Shown piece by piece: positions 52,801 through 64,000 of a DNA stretch of 64,000 nt. The translations under genes and the position numbers were made by a program. The DNA comes from Aptenodytes patagonicus. Taxonomy: Eukaryota > Chordata > Aves > Sphenisciformes > Spheniscidae. The notes below the pieces were generated by a model. It was not told the DNA's origin. It saw only the letters and a program-made list of their open reading frames with translations, and did no database searches. Each line of letters opens with the position of its first letter. The stretch's first letter is position 1. Location: the NCBI RefSeq assembly GCF_965638725.1, contig NC_134956.1:806001-870000 (forward strand), written 5' to 3'.

Positions 52801-55800
52801 TGAGGCACGCGCAAGGAGAGCAGACTTCCTGAGTGCCAGAATAGCACCCCGATCTCAGATGGGCAACGAAGAAGTAGGATTTACCGTCAACTCTCACAAA
52901 ACATTAAAGGTCTGTTAGGCCAGCTGGTAAGGGAGAACGAAAAAAAAAAAATCAGTGGACTGCAGTTTCTTGTGCATCTCTTACACAAGCTTGAGAAAAG
53001 CACAAATTCTACGTGGCCAATGCAAGAACAGCACTGAAAAGCAAGTTAAGATGCTGCAACGCGACCAGTCACCGAAGCTCATAGCCGCCAGTGAGAAAGT
53101 GCAGAAGAACATTCTACCCCCTAGCACCAGGCTCCTGCAGAAGTTCCACGCTGTAGCAAAACAGAGTGGATGCGGACACAGCCAACAGAAAAGGCTTGAT
53201 ACCAGCAAAAAGATGCAAGTCGTATTCACCAGATATCAGTGCAACTAGTTTCTCACAATTTGAAGTTATGGTGGAAGCTGAATTCTAATTTAAGTTGAAA
53301 TGTTAGAGCGGAGGAATATTTGATGGGTGAGAGCAGATCAGCCAAAATTTCAGCGAAGTCTTCTTTGCAAAGAGAAAATTTTACAAAAGAAACCATGAGC
53401 ACTGGTATTACCCAATTGTTGCTGGAAGAATAATACTCCTTCTTGCAGACTAAGAAAAAAATTAACTGATAGCAATAAATCTATTTCAGCTGACCAATCA
53501 CCTATGGGTTTCTGCAATCTTATGTCTTGCAGAAAGCTGAAAAAGGAAGCAGTTCCAGAAATAGACTGAAACTCCTCTAAGAGCTGATGCTGATAGAGAC
53601 TGATAAGCATTTAAATGACTCAGTCAGGTGTCTCCCATATGCACATTCTTCTGTCCTAAGAGGAAAATGTTCCATCATAGGTATCACCGATATTTGAAAA
53701 AAGTTATTGTATGCTAAAGCGAGATGGTGTTTGTAGGTGTTTTGGAAGGCTACAGAGAGGTACCTGAACGTGGAAATTCTTTAGTTGTATAAATTTTGTG
53801 TGATTTTTATATGGTTTAATATCACCAACCTAAGCTACAAGAAAGGGATGTCTCACCTGGTAGCAAGTACTATGATACAAAATTAGAGCAAGACTATAGC
53901 GAGTGACAAATTTTGTCCCAACAAGATTTTTTAAACCAAAGTAATTTTTCTTCAATTTCTACTATTTTCGCAACTATTTTAGACTAAGTGGCAGGCATGC
54001 CTATAACTTAAAAAAAACGCAAAAAAACAAACCAAAGGAAATCACTTGAGATAACATACATACTGAGGATGAAGGTAAGCCAACCTGCAGAAGCGTCCCG
54101 GTACAATTTTGCTGGTTTTGTATAAATCGCATGAAGATTCTGCAAGCTTCTGTAAGCAAAATTTTTAATAAGTAGGTATGCAAGCAATATACCATGAGAG
54201 AAACAAGGGTCAGGTCTATTGCTGCGTGCTATTTACCCCTACTACAGTCAAATGCTCTAGATGACAGGAAAGGGAAACAGGGCAGCTAATAGTCGTAGCT
54301 AACAGCAGGATGTTAACATTTATTGGATGCTTATTTGCAAATGTCTGCATTTAAATTTAGTACTGAAATAATAATATGAGACATATTTCACTTTGAGTGC
54401 TGAAGTAACAATGCAGAAAAGTGTCTTGCCCACAGGATGAGCCCGTGGCCGCTCGCAGACCTGGCAGTAAGGAGGAGGGCTGGGAGTTTTCCTCCTGCAG
54501 CAGCAACAGCTGGGAAGTTCTGGGGCAGCAGCTCCACGGTGAGACACACCAGGGTGAGAAAGGAGGTGAAATGTTAAGGGAAATCACGTAAAACAAGTGT
54601 TTCCCGTGGATAATATATGTATCAATTATTCCCAGGCAAACGTACCTATCAAGGTTACTGTGGATAGCCTATTCCACAGCCTATGTCCATATTCATCTCA
54701 CAGTGGGACTGCGTTTCGTTAACAGAGGAATCAAGACTAAAATGGTAACATTCATCCCTATGTTCTTGCCCTGACATGGTTATTCATTAGGAGTTCTTCC
54801 TAATGACTATTCAGTTCCTTCCTTCTAGGGAGCCACTCCCAATTCTCTTCTATTCAGGTTGGATAATGAGTCACTGACTTTAATATTAATCTTTATTAAC
54901 CCTTCCCTTACACAACCAACATCTGGGAACAGTGAAACGTGTTGTGTCTCAGCGCTGAGAAAGCAAGCTCTTCAATGCCTTGTCCTCCATTGCGCCATTT
55001 CCCTATATGCAGATAACCTGATGATTCCTGCACGCCTTCTGCCGCCGGTTGATGAAAAAAATACCTTGTTTGTCTTCATGCCTTTGGTTAATTGCTCTTT
55101 AAGTCTATCTTAGTCTACCTGTTTTCCAGTGTAATTTTGCTTTCCATAAATTACACTTCTTTTCCGTTGTCTTCTTGCCTGGCCAAAGTTTTAGCTGCAG
55201 CAAAACAGCTATTTGTGTCAAATAACTGCTTGAAGCACCCTGTCTGCCCTTCTGTTTTTCCTCTCTCTTCTCTCTTCTTTTCTTTTGGAGATGGAGGGTT
55301 TTGCTTGTGGATGGGCACACGAGGCTGGCAGCATTCAGTTCTGCTGTGTCTGTCTAACTCCACGGGAAGTGTCAGGATGTTAACAGCCAGGTTTCTGGTG
55401 GGAGATGCTTTTGACCAGTTTTCCTTCTTAAACAACAACAAAACAAAAAAAACCAACGAAGTAACCTCAGGAGATATTTTATTTATACATGATTTGCCAT
55501 TCCTAAGACTATTGAACCTAAATATCCTGTGAGATAATTAATGACTCGAGTATTGAATTCTTCTTGAATCAACCATTGCTTACTTCGTAAGAATAATTAG
55601 AGAATGTCCTGTCCTGTTTTTGATCAAACTTTGTACTCTATTTGGTTAGAGCGTTGCATACACATAGGTATGTCTGATCTCCTGCTTTTTATGCACTTCA
55701 TGTATGGCAGTACCTGTTCTTTGGACCAAATTTTGGTGTGTTTTGGGATATTTGGAATTCTAAAGGTCTTTCTCCTTGATCCTCTGTCCTTGTATTAGCA

Positions 55801-56559
55801 CCGTTGGTCTACTACCATGTTTTGCGTGTCTTTCAAAGTGTTCTACAGTGTTTTATTATTTTGATGTTACCATAACATGTGCCTACTCTTAAAAGAAAAT
55901 CTAGGAAGTCTAAGGGAGAAGTAGTTTGGAAAGAGATCCGACTATTTACTTAGGAAACCGCACTCTCAGATTATTACAAAAACAGATTTCTAGGAAGAAA
56001 CGTGCCTTTCTCATTGACTATTTCCATAGCTTTTTCAGTACTCTTTATTTCACCACCCTTATGCTGTAGCAGACGGTCTTGGATACAAACATCCACCGAG
56101 CAGCCTCGCGTCAGCGCTGCACTGCCTGCGAGCGAACCAGCCCACTCCCTAAGAAACAGCTATTCCCCAGTGGGAATATTTACTGTAGGCGCCGATCCAG
56201 CCTGACTGAAATCTCATTAACAATACATTTTTTCCCGATTAATAAAATATTAATGTGAATATACAGCATGCGCCGCGTGACATTTTCGTGACACCTGCAT
56301 AGCAGAGAACTACTCAGAGGCTACCTGATTATTTCAGTGACAAACTGCACGCAACTCCTGAAGTTTGGGCACAGTCCTAATCTTGGCCTTTTAAAAAATA
56401 AATTTCACCCGGCTGAAACTGAAGAGAGATAATTCCTCACTGCCTGTGGGGGAAAGAACGGGGTTTTTCCCCCAACAGTTTATATTTACGCTCGTTTACC
56501 AGTCACGGCAGGAGTTCAGCTAACCTGCGGACGGCAGGCCTCGAGGTGGAAGCTGCCGC
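43830..56559. other. AT-rich intergenic DNA, nothing recognised
   Basis: No gene was found. Simple tracts include 19 T at 44292-44310, poly(T) at about 44519-44534 and 50529-50542, and 17 A at 47517-47533 continuing as GAAAG/A-rich sequence. A small GC-rich spot at about 47670-47720 contains GTTGCTAAGCGAC, discussed among the findings. The last kilobase grades into the FAM120A CpG island. Confidence 0.4.
47517..47546 (+). repeat. Poly(A)/A-G simple repeat
   Basis: A run of 17 A is followed by GAAAGAAAAAAAG. It could be the decayed tail of a retroposed sequence, but no body was recognised upstream. Confidence 0.7.
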
Positions 56560-57601
56560 TTTATTCCAGGCGGAAAGGCCACCAAAATCATCCGCAAGCT
56601 CTACCGGCAGCAGTAAATACGCAGTTGCGGGCGAGGCGAGGATAGCCTGTAATTATTACTCGTAAATAACGGCCACGACTGCCATTTCTCTCGAGAGGGG
56701 AAGGAACTCGGAGTTAGCAGAGCCGCTCGGACAGCCCGAGGCCGAGGGCGGCGCGGCCGGAGGGCCGGGTGCTCGGCAGCACCCCGGGCCAGGCCGAACC
56801 GCTGCGGGGGCGTTTCTGCCGTACACGGCAGCGCCGCCGCTGCTCGCCGGGGCCCCGTCACGGCCGAGACCCCCGAGCCGCGGGGCAACAGGTGCCCCGG
56901 GGCGCCGCTTCCCGGCTCGGGCTCGCCATGGCGGCGGCCGCGCCGCGCCGCCCCGCCCCGGCCGCCGGCGGCAACGGGGCCGAGGGGAGCGCCGCCGCCC
57001 GGGAACTCGCGGCCCGGCCCGGCCCGGCCCGCCGCCGCGGCCCCCGAGCGGCGCCGCTGGAGGGGGGGGGGAAACACACGACGAGATGGCGAGGGGCGGC
57101 GGCCGCGCAGCGCCACGGCCGGGCCGGACTCGCTCTGCCCCGGCCTGACCCGCGCGGGCCCCCACCCCCGCGCGGCTGCTCGCCTACCTCCGCCACTCCC
57201 CCGCCTCCCCCCGAGCCCCCTCCCCTTCCCCGCCACCCGCTTCCGCCCGCGCTCCCGCGCATGCTTGGGTTATGCAACCGCCGCGGCGGGCGGGCTGCGC
57301 GGGCCCCGCCGCCCCAGTGCCGCAGGGCAGGGCAGGGCAGCGCGGGGGGCCGTGAGGGCGGCGGGCACCGGGCCGGCGGCGCGGCGCTCGGGGCGCGCTC
57401 CCCCCGCCCGCCCCCCTCCGGCGCCCGCGTGCGCGCCCCGCGCCGCCTGTGAGTGGCAGCGGCGGCCGCCGCCAAGTCCCGCCTGTTCCGCTCTCCCTGC
57501 CGCAGGCGGCGGCGGCGGCGGGTTGGCTTCCTGCGCGCTGTGCCGCTCCCCCTCCCCCCGGCAGTCGGAGCCGCAGCGGCAGCAGCCCGGATCCCCGAGC
57601 C

Positions 57602-57613
57602 ATGGCTCTGTGA
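57602..57613 (+). other. Minimal upstream ORF (3 codons) in FAM120A 5' UTR
   Basis: ATG GCT CTG TGA in a strong context (G at -3, G at +4) lies about 245 nt before the main ATG, in a different frame. If the transcript starts upstream of it, ribosomes would have to reinitiate or scan past. Whether the transcription start includes it is unknown. Confidence 0.5.
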
Positions 57614-57622
57614 GAGCAGCAC

Positions 57623-57676
57623 ATGGCGGCCGCAGCAGCCATGAGCCCCCCACTAATCCATACAACTCCCCCCTGA
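57623..57676 (+). other. Short upstream ORF (17 codons) in FAM120A 5' UTR
   Basis: The ORF runs from ATG at 57623 (C at -3, G at +4) through an alanine stretch and a second in-frame ATG at 57641 to TGA at 57674-57676. It ends 170 nt before the main start codon, so reinitiation is feasible. The ATG overlaps a YY1-like ATGGCGGC motif, so the sequence may be under promoter rather than translational selection. Confidence 0.45.
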
Positions 57677-57782
57677 ACGGCCACCGACGGCAGCCAGCGC
57701 TCCCACCCGGCTCCACCGCTCCCACCGCCCACCCGCAACTACAGCCGCCGCCGCGCCGCCCGGCCCGAGCCCAGACCCCGCT

Positions 57783-57835
57783 GCCGCCGCCGCCGCCGCC
57801 GGGCCCCCGCTCGCCCGCCCGCCGCCGCCGCCGCC
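57783..57835 (+). repeat. GCC triplet repeats in FAM120A 5' UTR
   Basis: (GCC)6 lies at 57783-57800 and (GCC)5 at 57821-57835, both within about 65 nt of the start codon. Such repeats can vary in length between individuals and can form stable RNA structure. The lengths here are short. Confidence 0.85.
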
Positions 57836-57846
57836 CGGTCCTCACC

Positions 57847-58553
<707 letters not shown>

Positions 58554-58630
58554 TCAAAATGTCGTCGAGGCCCGCGGGGGCGGCCCAAGTTTCGGCGGCC
58601 TCAATCCCCGGGGGATTTTGCTATTTATAC

Positions 58631-58703
58631 GGCGCTGCCGGTCGCCCCGCCGCCCCGCGCAGGCCTCCAGCCTGCGCGGGGCGGCGGGGCGACCGGCAGC
58701 GCC
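58631..58703. repeat. Perfect 34-bp inverted repeat with 5-nt spacer
   Basis: The left arm at 58631-58664 and the right arm at 58670-58703 are exact reverse complements over all 34 positions, separated by CTCCA at 58665-58669. The arms are almost entirely G and C. Flanking bases (58630 C, 58704 C) do not pair. Transcribed from either strand, it would form a very stable hairpin, of about pre-miRNA stem length but without the usual bulges. It lies in FAM120A intron 1, inside the CpG island, 310 nt after the exon 1 donor. A cloning or assembly fold-back artefact is a serious alternative. Confidence 0.95.
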
Positions 58704-61700
58704 CAGGGCCTCCCGGATTCCCCTGGCTGTGAAGCCAGGCCCAGCAGCAGGGAGGTTTTTGCCTCCATGTTCTTTCGGGGCCGCCGCTCCGTTGACTCAA
58801 AATGTCCCTTCTTGCCCAGGGCCGCCCCCCCACCCTCTGCTGGGGAGGGTGGTGAGGCTGGGACTTTGGTACGGCAGGTGAGAGCGGCTGGCCGAAAGCA
58901 TCGTAATCTAATTAATTATTAAGACAAAGGGGGGGGGGGGAGAAAAAAAATTCAGTTTAGTTCTCACGCACGGTGGCTCTGCAACAAGTTCCCCACTGAG
59001 GTGAGGTGTTCAAACTTGTGCTGAAGGTGAAATCGCTTGCTCCAAAACACAGAGGTTCGAGTTTTGTGTTTATGGAGGTGAGGGGTTTGCTTCAGCATCG
59101 CCCAAATGTATTAATGGGCTTTTGATCAGGTGTAGAATAATTCATTCCTTACTCCGTAACAGCAAACGCTTCTAGTTTGTGGGGTCAGGAGCACCGATCT
59201 GACAGTTCTTCGTTTGAACTTACTTTAAAGGGGAGCCTCTGTTTTCTGATAACGTAAGCAGCACTTCAGGCAGGAGCTGGGGTCCGTGGTGATCTCACGC
59301 TGACACCGAGACCGCGATTTCAAAGGTTGCAGAGTATAAACGTGTCACATCTCTCTGTACGGCATTCGTGATCTACGATCGTTTCTGTTAAGCCGAGCAA
59401 TTGTGTATATTGAAAGACAAGATGCTAGGAAAACAAGCCCTGGGATGAAGCTGCAGTTTTAAGAGTTGCTTGCTGGCTTTCCCGCTAGGGAAGGAAGAGC
59501 AGCGGGAGTGAAGTGCATACTTGTAGGCTTTATTATCGTAAATTACTTTTGGGTGTAGAAAAATATTATGCAACCTTTAGAGTTGCATCCTTGATCACTA
59601 GCAGCAGCTTAACATTATCTGGCTTTCGGTGCTGCCCTTTCGGCAGGTTAGAAAAATTCTGGCCGGGTTGCAGCCCTGGGGTAAAGATGACTCTCTCGAA
59701 GGAGCTCACCTAAAAGGTGACTTTGGGTGAAGTTTGTCCTAGTTCTGCCAACGGGGAAAGAGTTGCTGTTGCTCCCTCTTAGTGCCCTGCTTGCTCGGCC
59801 AGACCCGTCCTTGGAGGAGCGCGTTCCCTTCAGCTCCCTGCTCGCCGGGCTGGTGTGAAGCCACCCTGCCCTGGGCAGGCGGCGGGTGTCCAGCCCGGTT
59901 GGCGGTGGTAGTCCCACCCTGCGGTGGCCCCGGCCACCGTGCCGGATGAAGCGCGTGTGGAAGCGGAGGCGAAGCTCGTTCTTGCAGGGCACGTCGAGCT
60001 CTGCTGAATGCGATGTCTTGGGCTTGGCGCTTGGTTAAAGTGAAGAGGTTATGGCCGTGTCTGCTGTAGTAATGTGTTTTCCTGGTCAGCGTAGAAGCAA
60101 AATCGTGTACGTGTTTTGGATATGAATGATGGTGGGAATTTGAATGATAGCAAAAACATCCTCTCGTTTGAACTTTTTTTTTTTCCCCCTGTAGCTAGGA
60201 AATACTTTTATTCTTCAAGCAAAAAGTTTTAGGGACCATGCAGTGAAGGTATTTACCTTGATCTGGTTGCGGGTGCATTATAAATCTTCCTTAATTTGTT
60301 TATTGAGACTTAGAGATCATTAGTAAAAACAATGAATGGAGTAAATTAAGAAAATTTTTTTCTTTTAATGTGTTAAGCCTGATACTTTGTTTAATGCAAT
60401 ATTGAAATGCATAGTACACAATAGGAAGCCACCTGTTTTGATATCGATAGGAATTTGGTATTTGTAATAGTCTTCTGGCATGTTGAACTCACTGTTAGTA
60501 GTTTAAATTCATTCTCTCAGACATGGTTCGTGTCTGTTGAAGTACATTACATCTGAATAAAGTTGCCACATTTGACAACGGTGTCACCTGTAGCACTTTG
60601 TTTACTTTCAAGCTTAGCTGCAGCATTAGCTCCTTTACGGTTTCTCAGTAATAGGCTTTATTCTTAATCTCTGGAAACAGTTTTAGGAGTGAGAGGACAC
60701 GTCATACTGAGTCCCTTTTCTATCATTTAAAAAAAAAACCAAACCAAACACACACAAAAAACCCACAGTTTTGATGGGGAAGATTTGAGGGGCGGATATT
60801 TGTCTGCTTTAGGTTAGCACTGGGAGTTAGCAAGTGCTCGTTACCAAATACTGGGGGGTGTGTGGTGGGGGGGAAGTTTGTCGCTGTTAGGAACGTTGGT
60901 ATCACTGAGCCACCACTGTGTGCGTCCGAACTGCGCTGGTTCTCTGAACTGGTCAGCTGTCTTGGGGATGGGAAGGATATCAGCAGTTCCCATTTGATGC
61001 TTCATTTGTACAGCTGTTGAGAAACTGGGTAGGTCTGTTTTTAACTGATTCATTTTCAGGTTAGGAAGTATATTTCATGGTTATAGTGGTAACATGCGTA
61101 ATACACGTTAAAGATGCTGCTGAACTTAAATCACATTCCCTTTCTGCTTTTCTTCTTCTCTTACACAATTTATTATCTTTCTAAATCTGCTTTATTACAT
61201 ATATCTTTCTTTCTCTAATCCTTACTCCAGTTTTATTCATATTCTGCCTCATGCTCACTTTCTAGCAACCCTCCTGGTGGGCAAAGAGCAAATGCATCTT
61301 GAAGGTGGGATTTTTGTTTGCATGTATGGGTGATTTTTTTTTATTTACATACGCATAAGACAGTTGCCAAATTCTACTGTTTTCTCACCTTGTTTTGAGA
61401 AGTTGGCTTCGAGAATAGTGATTAACTTTAAATATGAAACTGATTTTCATGTTTTCAGGAAACATTTGAGTCTTGAGTAGAAGGCTTCTGTGCAGAGCTA
61501 GGAACTGGCTATGAATTTAATCTATTTTGGTAATTAGAGGGGAGAAAAAGAGTAATGTCTTCCATCCAGAACAATTATAAATCACTTGCAGATGGTTTCA
61601 GCAGGATGTAAAAATAACAGGTTCCTCCAAGTTATAACAAATATCCTACGGGTTCTTAGCTTAATTGTGACCTGGTATTTTTCTGTTTGGGGGAGGGGGG

Positions 61701-62889
61701 AATAATTCTTAAAAGAAACTTTTATGCAAAGCAGGTTTACTAAAATTTAAATGTTTAAGCAGTGGAGACCTTAACACTTTGGTGAGACTTTGTTTTGTTC
61801 TCAGTATCTAAACGTGCATGTGCTTGTTTACTCAGACAGGATTCTCTCTTTCTGATCCAGCATCATTGATGTTTATACAAGGTTTAGGCTTGAAAATGAT
61901 TCCAAACTCCTGGCTGTGATCTCCCCCACGTCCCCCCTCCCTGGGTTGATTTTGAAGTGTGCGTGTTGCCTGGATATAGGTGCATCTTCGGACTCTCTCC
62001 TTTTGTGAGAGCTGTAAGCTATTTCTCTGACTCTCATCTTGTTGGAGTTTTATGTTGTGGGTTAACTGTACCTTGGTAAATACAGCTCTTTTCTCTGTGA
62101 CAGTTCAATTATTTGAACATGGATTCTAGTATTACCTAAACATACTGCAGTTTCGTGCTCGTAGCTTGCTGTGTCAGATAGCTCTATAAAATGCAGAGGG
62201 AGGGAACTGGAGGCTGTGGAGGTAGAAGAAATAGTTTGTAGGAGATCAGAGCGGACCACTCACCGAGTTTCCCCTTGTATTATCTGCGCACCCATGTCAC
62301 ACCTAGTGCTGCAAAGAGAGTTCTTACTTTGTTTTTTATAGATGATATGTGGTTGTCATGCATGCAAAGATGTTAATTTTAGATATATGTACATAATTAC
62401 AATCTATCTACCCTTAATAAAAAAACATCTGGGGGATTTTCCTAGTTTAAAACATGTAAAGACTGGGGGGGGAGGGGAGGATGGCAAAGCCTAAATTGCC
62501 CCTCTTGAGTTAGTAACTGTACAAATCTGATATCTTTAAATTTTTCCAAAGATGTTTACAGTCTCTTCCAATTCTGTGTACAGCAGACACACATTATGCT
62601 AGGTGACAGTAAAATTATTAGAAAAATAAATACACTTGTTTTTCTCACAAACAAAAGTAAATTTCAAAAACACTCTGATACAGTCCATCAAGCACATTTC
62701 TGAAGAAGTAACATTTTCTTAAGACTATAAGGTGGTAGCATTAGGAGTAGAGAGAGCTTGGTGAGCTGGTTATTGATCGTAGGAATATCTCGGAGAGTGA
62801 GGTGCTGGCTGTTCAGCTGCTCAGGATTTTGCTTGAAAGGGAACATCTCGTGAAGCTACGTGGGAAAAGCAAAATTTTACATACCTCAC

Positions 62890-63065
62890 CAGAAGACCGT
62901 AATTCAGTGTCAGGTTCAGAAAGTGTAAGGCGTGAGTAGAAAAGGAAGGGTCACTGTAAACTTGCTGTTGGACAAAAACTCTTTGCTGAGAGGCAGATGA
63001 CTGCGGGACCGTTGGAGCAGGCTGTAGAGGTGTAGGACCCTCGCTCATGTTCTGCAGGGCTTCGG
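62890..63065 (-). other. Candidate minus-strand exon in FAM120A intron 1 (unrecognised)
   Basis: Read on the minus strand, a TTTATTTCCTCTGCAG acceptor precedes 176 nt that are open in one frame and end at a GTGAGG donor. An alternative donor, GTATGT, lies 4 nt further on. The encoded peptide is Gln/Pro/Ser rich (SSASQQRVFVQQQVYSDPSF at its centre) and contains one in-frame Met (NMSEGPTPLQP). I do not recognise it. An open frame of this length is not unlikely by chance, and cryptic splice sites are common, so this could be an exon of an antisense RNA or protein gene, or nothing. Confidence 0.25.
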
Positions 63066-64000
63066 CTGCAGAGGAAATAAATAGCATCACTGGCACTAAC
63101 GCTGTAGTTATTCATGCGTACTGTGGAGACTGAAGCTAATAGTTTTGTACTAGTCTATTTTGGGATAGCTTGCTATCTACATTGTTATTAAAATTGAATG
63201 CTTGGTGAGGGTAGGTTATACCAACACCCAGCTTCTGTGGGGTTTTCTGAATCACTGAATGTTTAGTATGTATGTAGATGGTAAAAGCGTTAGGCATCAA
63301 AAGCACTCGGCTTGCTTTATTTTTGCGTGCTTGTATGCAAACTGTAGTTGTAACAGTTCCTGACAGCGTGTAGAGATGCAGGGCTGTAGGTACTAACCTG
63401 TCATCGTGGGGTTTTTTGTTTTAGTATAATCTTCTTGATAAGAAAGGGTTGCTTTTATATTTCCAACGTTAGAAATTGGCCCATGTCTCCCCTGCACAAC
63501 ATGTCTGTTCTAGTCATCTGATTGCCATAGCCTAAAATATGCGCTTTGCTAGGCAACGTGAGTTGAGGTGAAGTTTGGGCTATAAACTTGAAGCAGTTTG
63601 CACCATCAGAGACAGCTGTGCCTAAATGAATAGGCTGAAAGTGGAAAGAGGAAAAAATTTGGCTTAAAATGGCAAGGTGGATATTTGAAAGGTCAAGAAA
63701 TTTACCTCTGTTCATCTAGGGTCGTGTTTGTTTCTTTTCAAACAGGGCTGCAAAACTTTAAAAGGGATCATGTGATTGCTTTTTAAGGGGGCATCTTGGC
63801 TTGCTGAACTGCTTAAGTATCCACAGCCTTAAGGTTTTTCCCATGAGTTAATACAGACATTGGTGTAGTAATATGTTTAGAGTTTGAGTGTTTCTGTTAA
63901 TAAACAGTTACTTCAGATGAGTTCAGTAATACATAATGCCACTTCAGTGTGTAGGCTTCCAGAACTTCGTATTGTGTTTCCGAGTGCTCCTTACATCCTG

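Noticed and set aside
52955..53248. Plus-strand 97-codon frame with Lys/Gln-rich content
   Set aside because: It starts with GTG rather than ATG, has no Kozak context or flanking splice signals, and no family was recognised.
56601..57622. Long minus-strand frames in the FAM120A CpG island, considered as a FAM120AOS counterpart
   Set aside because: They are Arg/Gly/Ala/Pro-rich in every frame, as any sequence of this composition would be. No match to human FAM120AOS could be recognised, and that protein is not expected to be conserved outside mammals.
60841..61053. Minus-strand 70-codon ATG frame in FAM120A intron 1
   Set aside because: The peptide looks plausible, but the donor is weak (GTGATA) and no family is recognised, so it is too short to support alone.

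Overview
This is vertebrate nuclear DNA, most probably from a bird. The reasons are a degenerate CR1-type LINE of the kind that dominates avian repeats, very sparse interspersed repeats overall, and two genes (a WNK kinase end and FAM120A) that are neighbours on human 9q22 but lie only about 49 kb apart here. The species cannot be fixed from the sequence, and another CR1-bearing reptile is not excluded. No prokaryotic gene, CRISPR array or operon was seen; most open frames in the window are chance frames in non-coding DNA.

Layout. (1) 1-8,945: the 3' end of a plus-strand gene read as WNK2. It comprises intron sequence, a G/T-rich tandem array at about 6,128-6,347, a branch point and acceptor, the terminal coding exon (6,736-7,086), a 3' UTR of about 1.9 kb, and an AATAAA poly(A) signal at 8,918. 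(2) 8,946-56,560: about 47 kb of intergenic DNA. The left half (to about 27 kb) contains GC-rich patches near 14.0-14.5, 21.5-22.1 and 23.4-25.2 kb, plus a 34-35 bp minisatellite at 18.76 kb. The right half is AT-rich and contains an old retroposon-like fragment at 29.9 kb, a CR1 LINE 3' part at 42.8-43.8 kb and several homopolymer tracts. (3) 56,560-58,900: a dense CpG island with the FAM120A promoter, 5' UTR (two short upstream ORFs, GCC repeats) and exon 1 (57,847-58,320, 158 codons ending exactly at a GT donor). (4) 58,321-64,000: the start of FAM120A intron 1. It contains a run of 24 C, a perfect 34-bp inverted repeat with a 5-nt loop, and a minus-strand open segment bounded by good splice sites that may be an exon of an undescribed antisense transcript.

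The two genes lie head-to-tail on the plus strand in the same order as WNK2 and FAM120A in human. WNK kinases control cation-chloride cotransport; FAM120A is an RNA-binding scaffold. There is no sign that they act together. The most unusual points are the perfect hairpin in the FAM120A CpG island, the minus-strand candidate exon in intron 1, the 194-codon open frame running into the FAM120A start codon, and the G-rich array next to the WNK2 terminal exon. No new biological system is evident.
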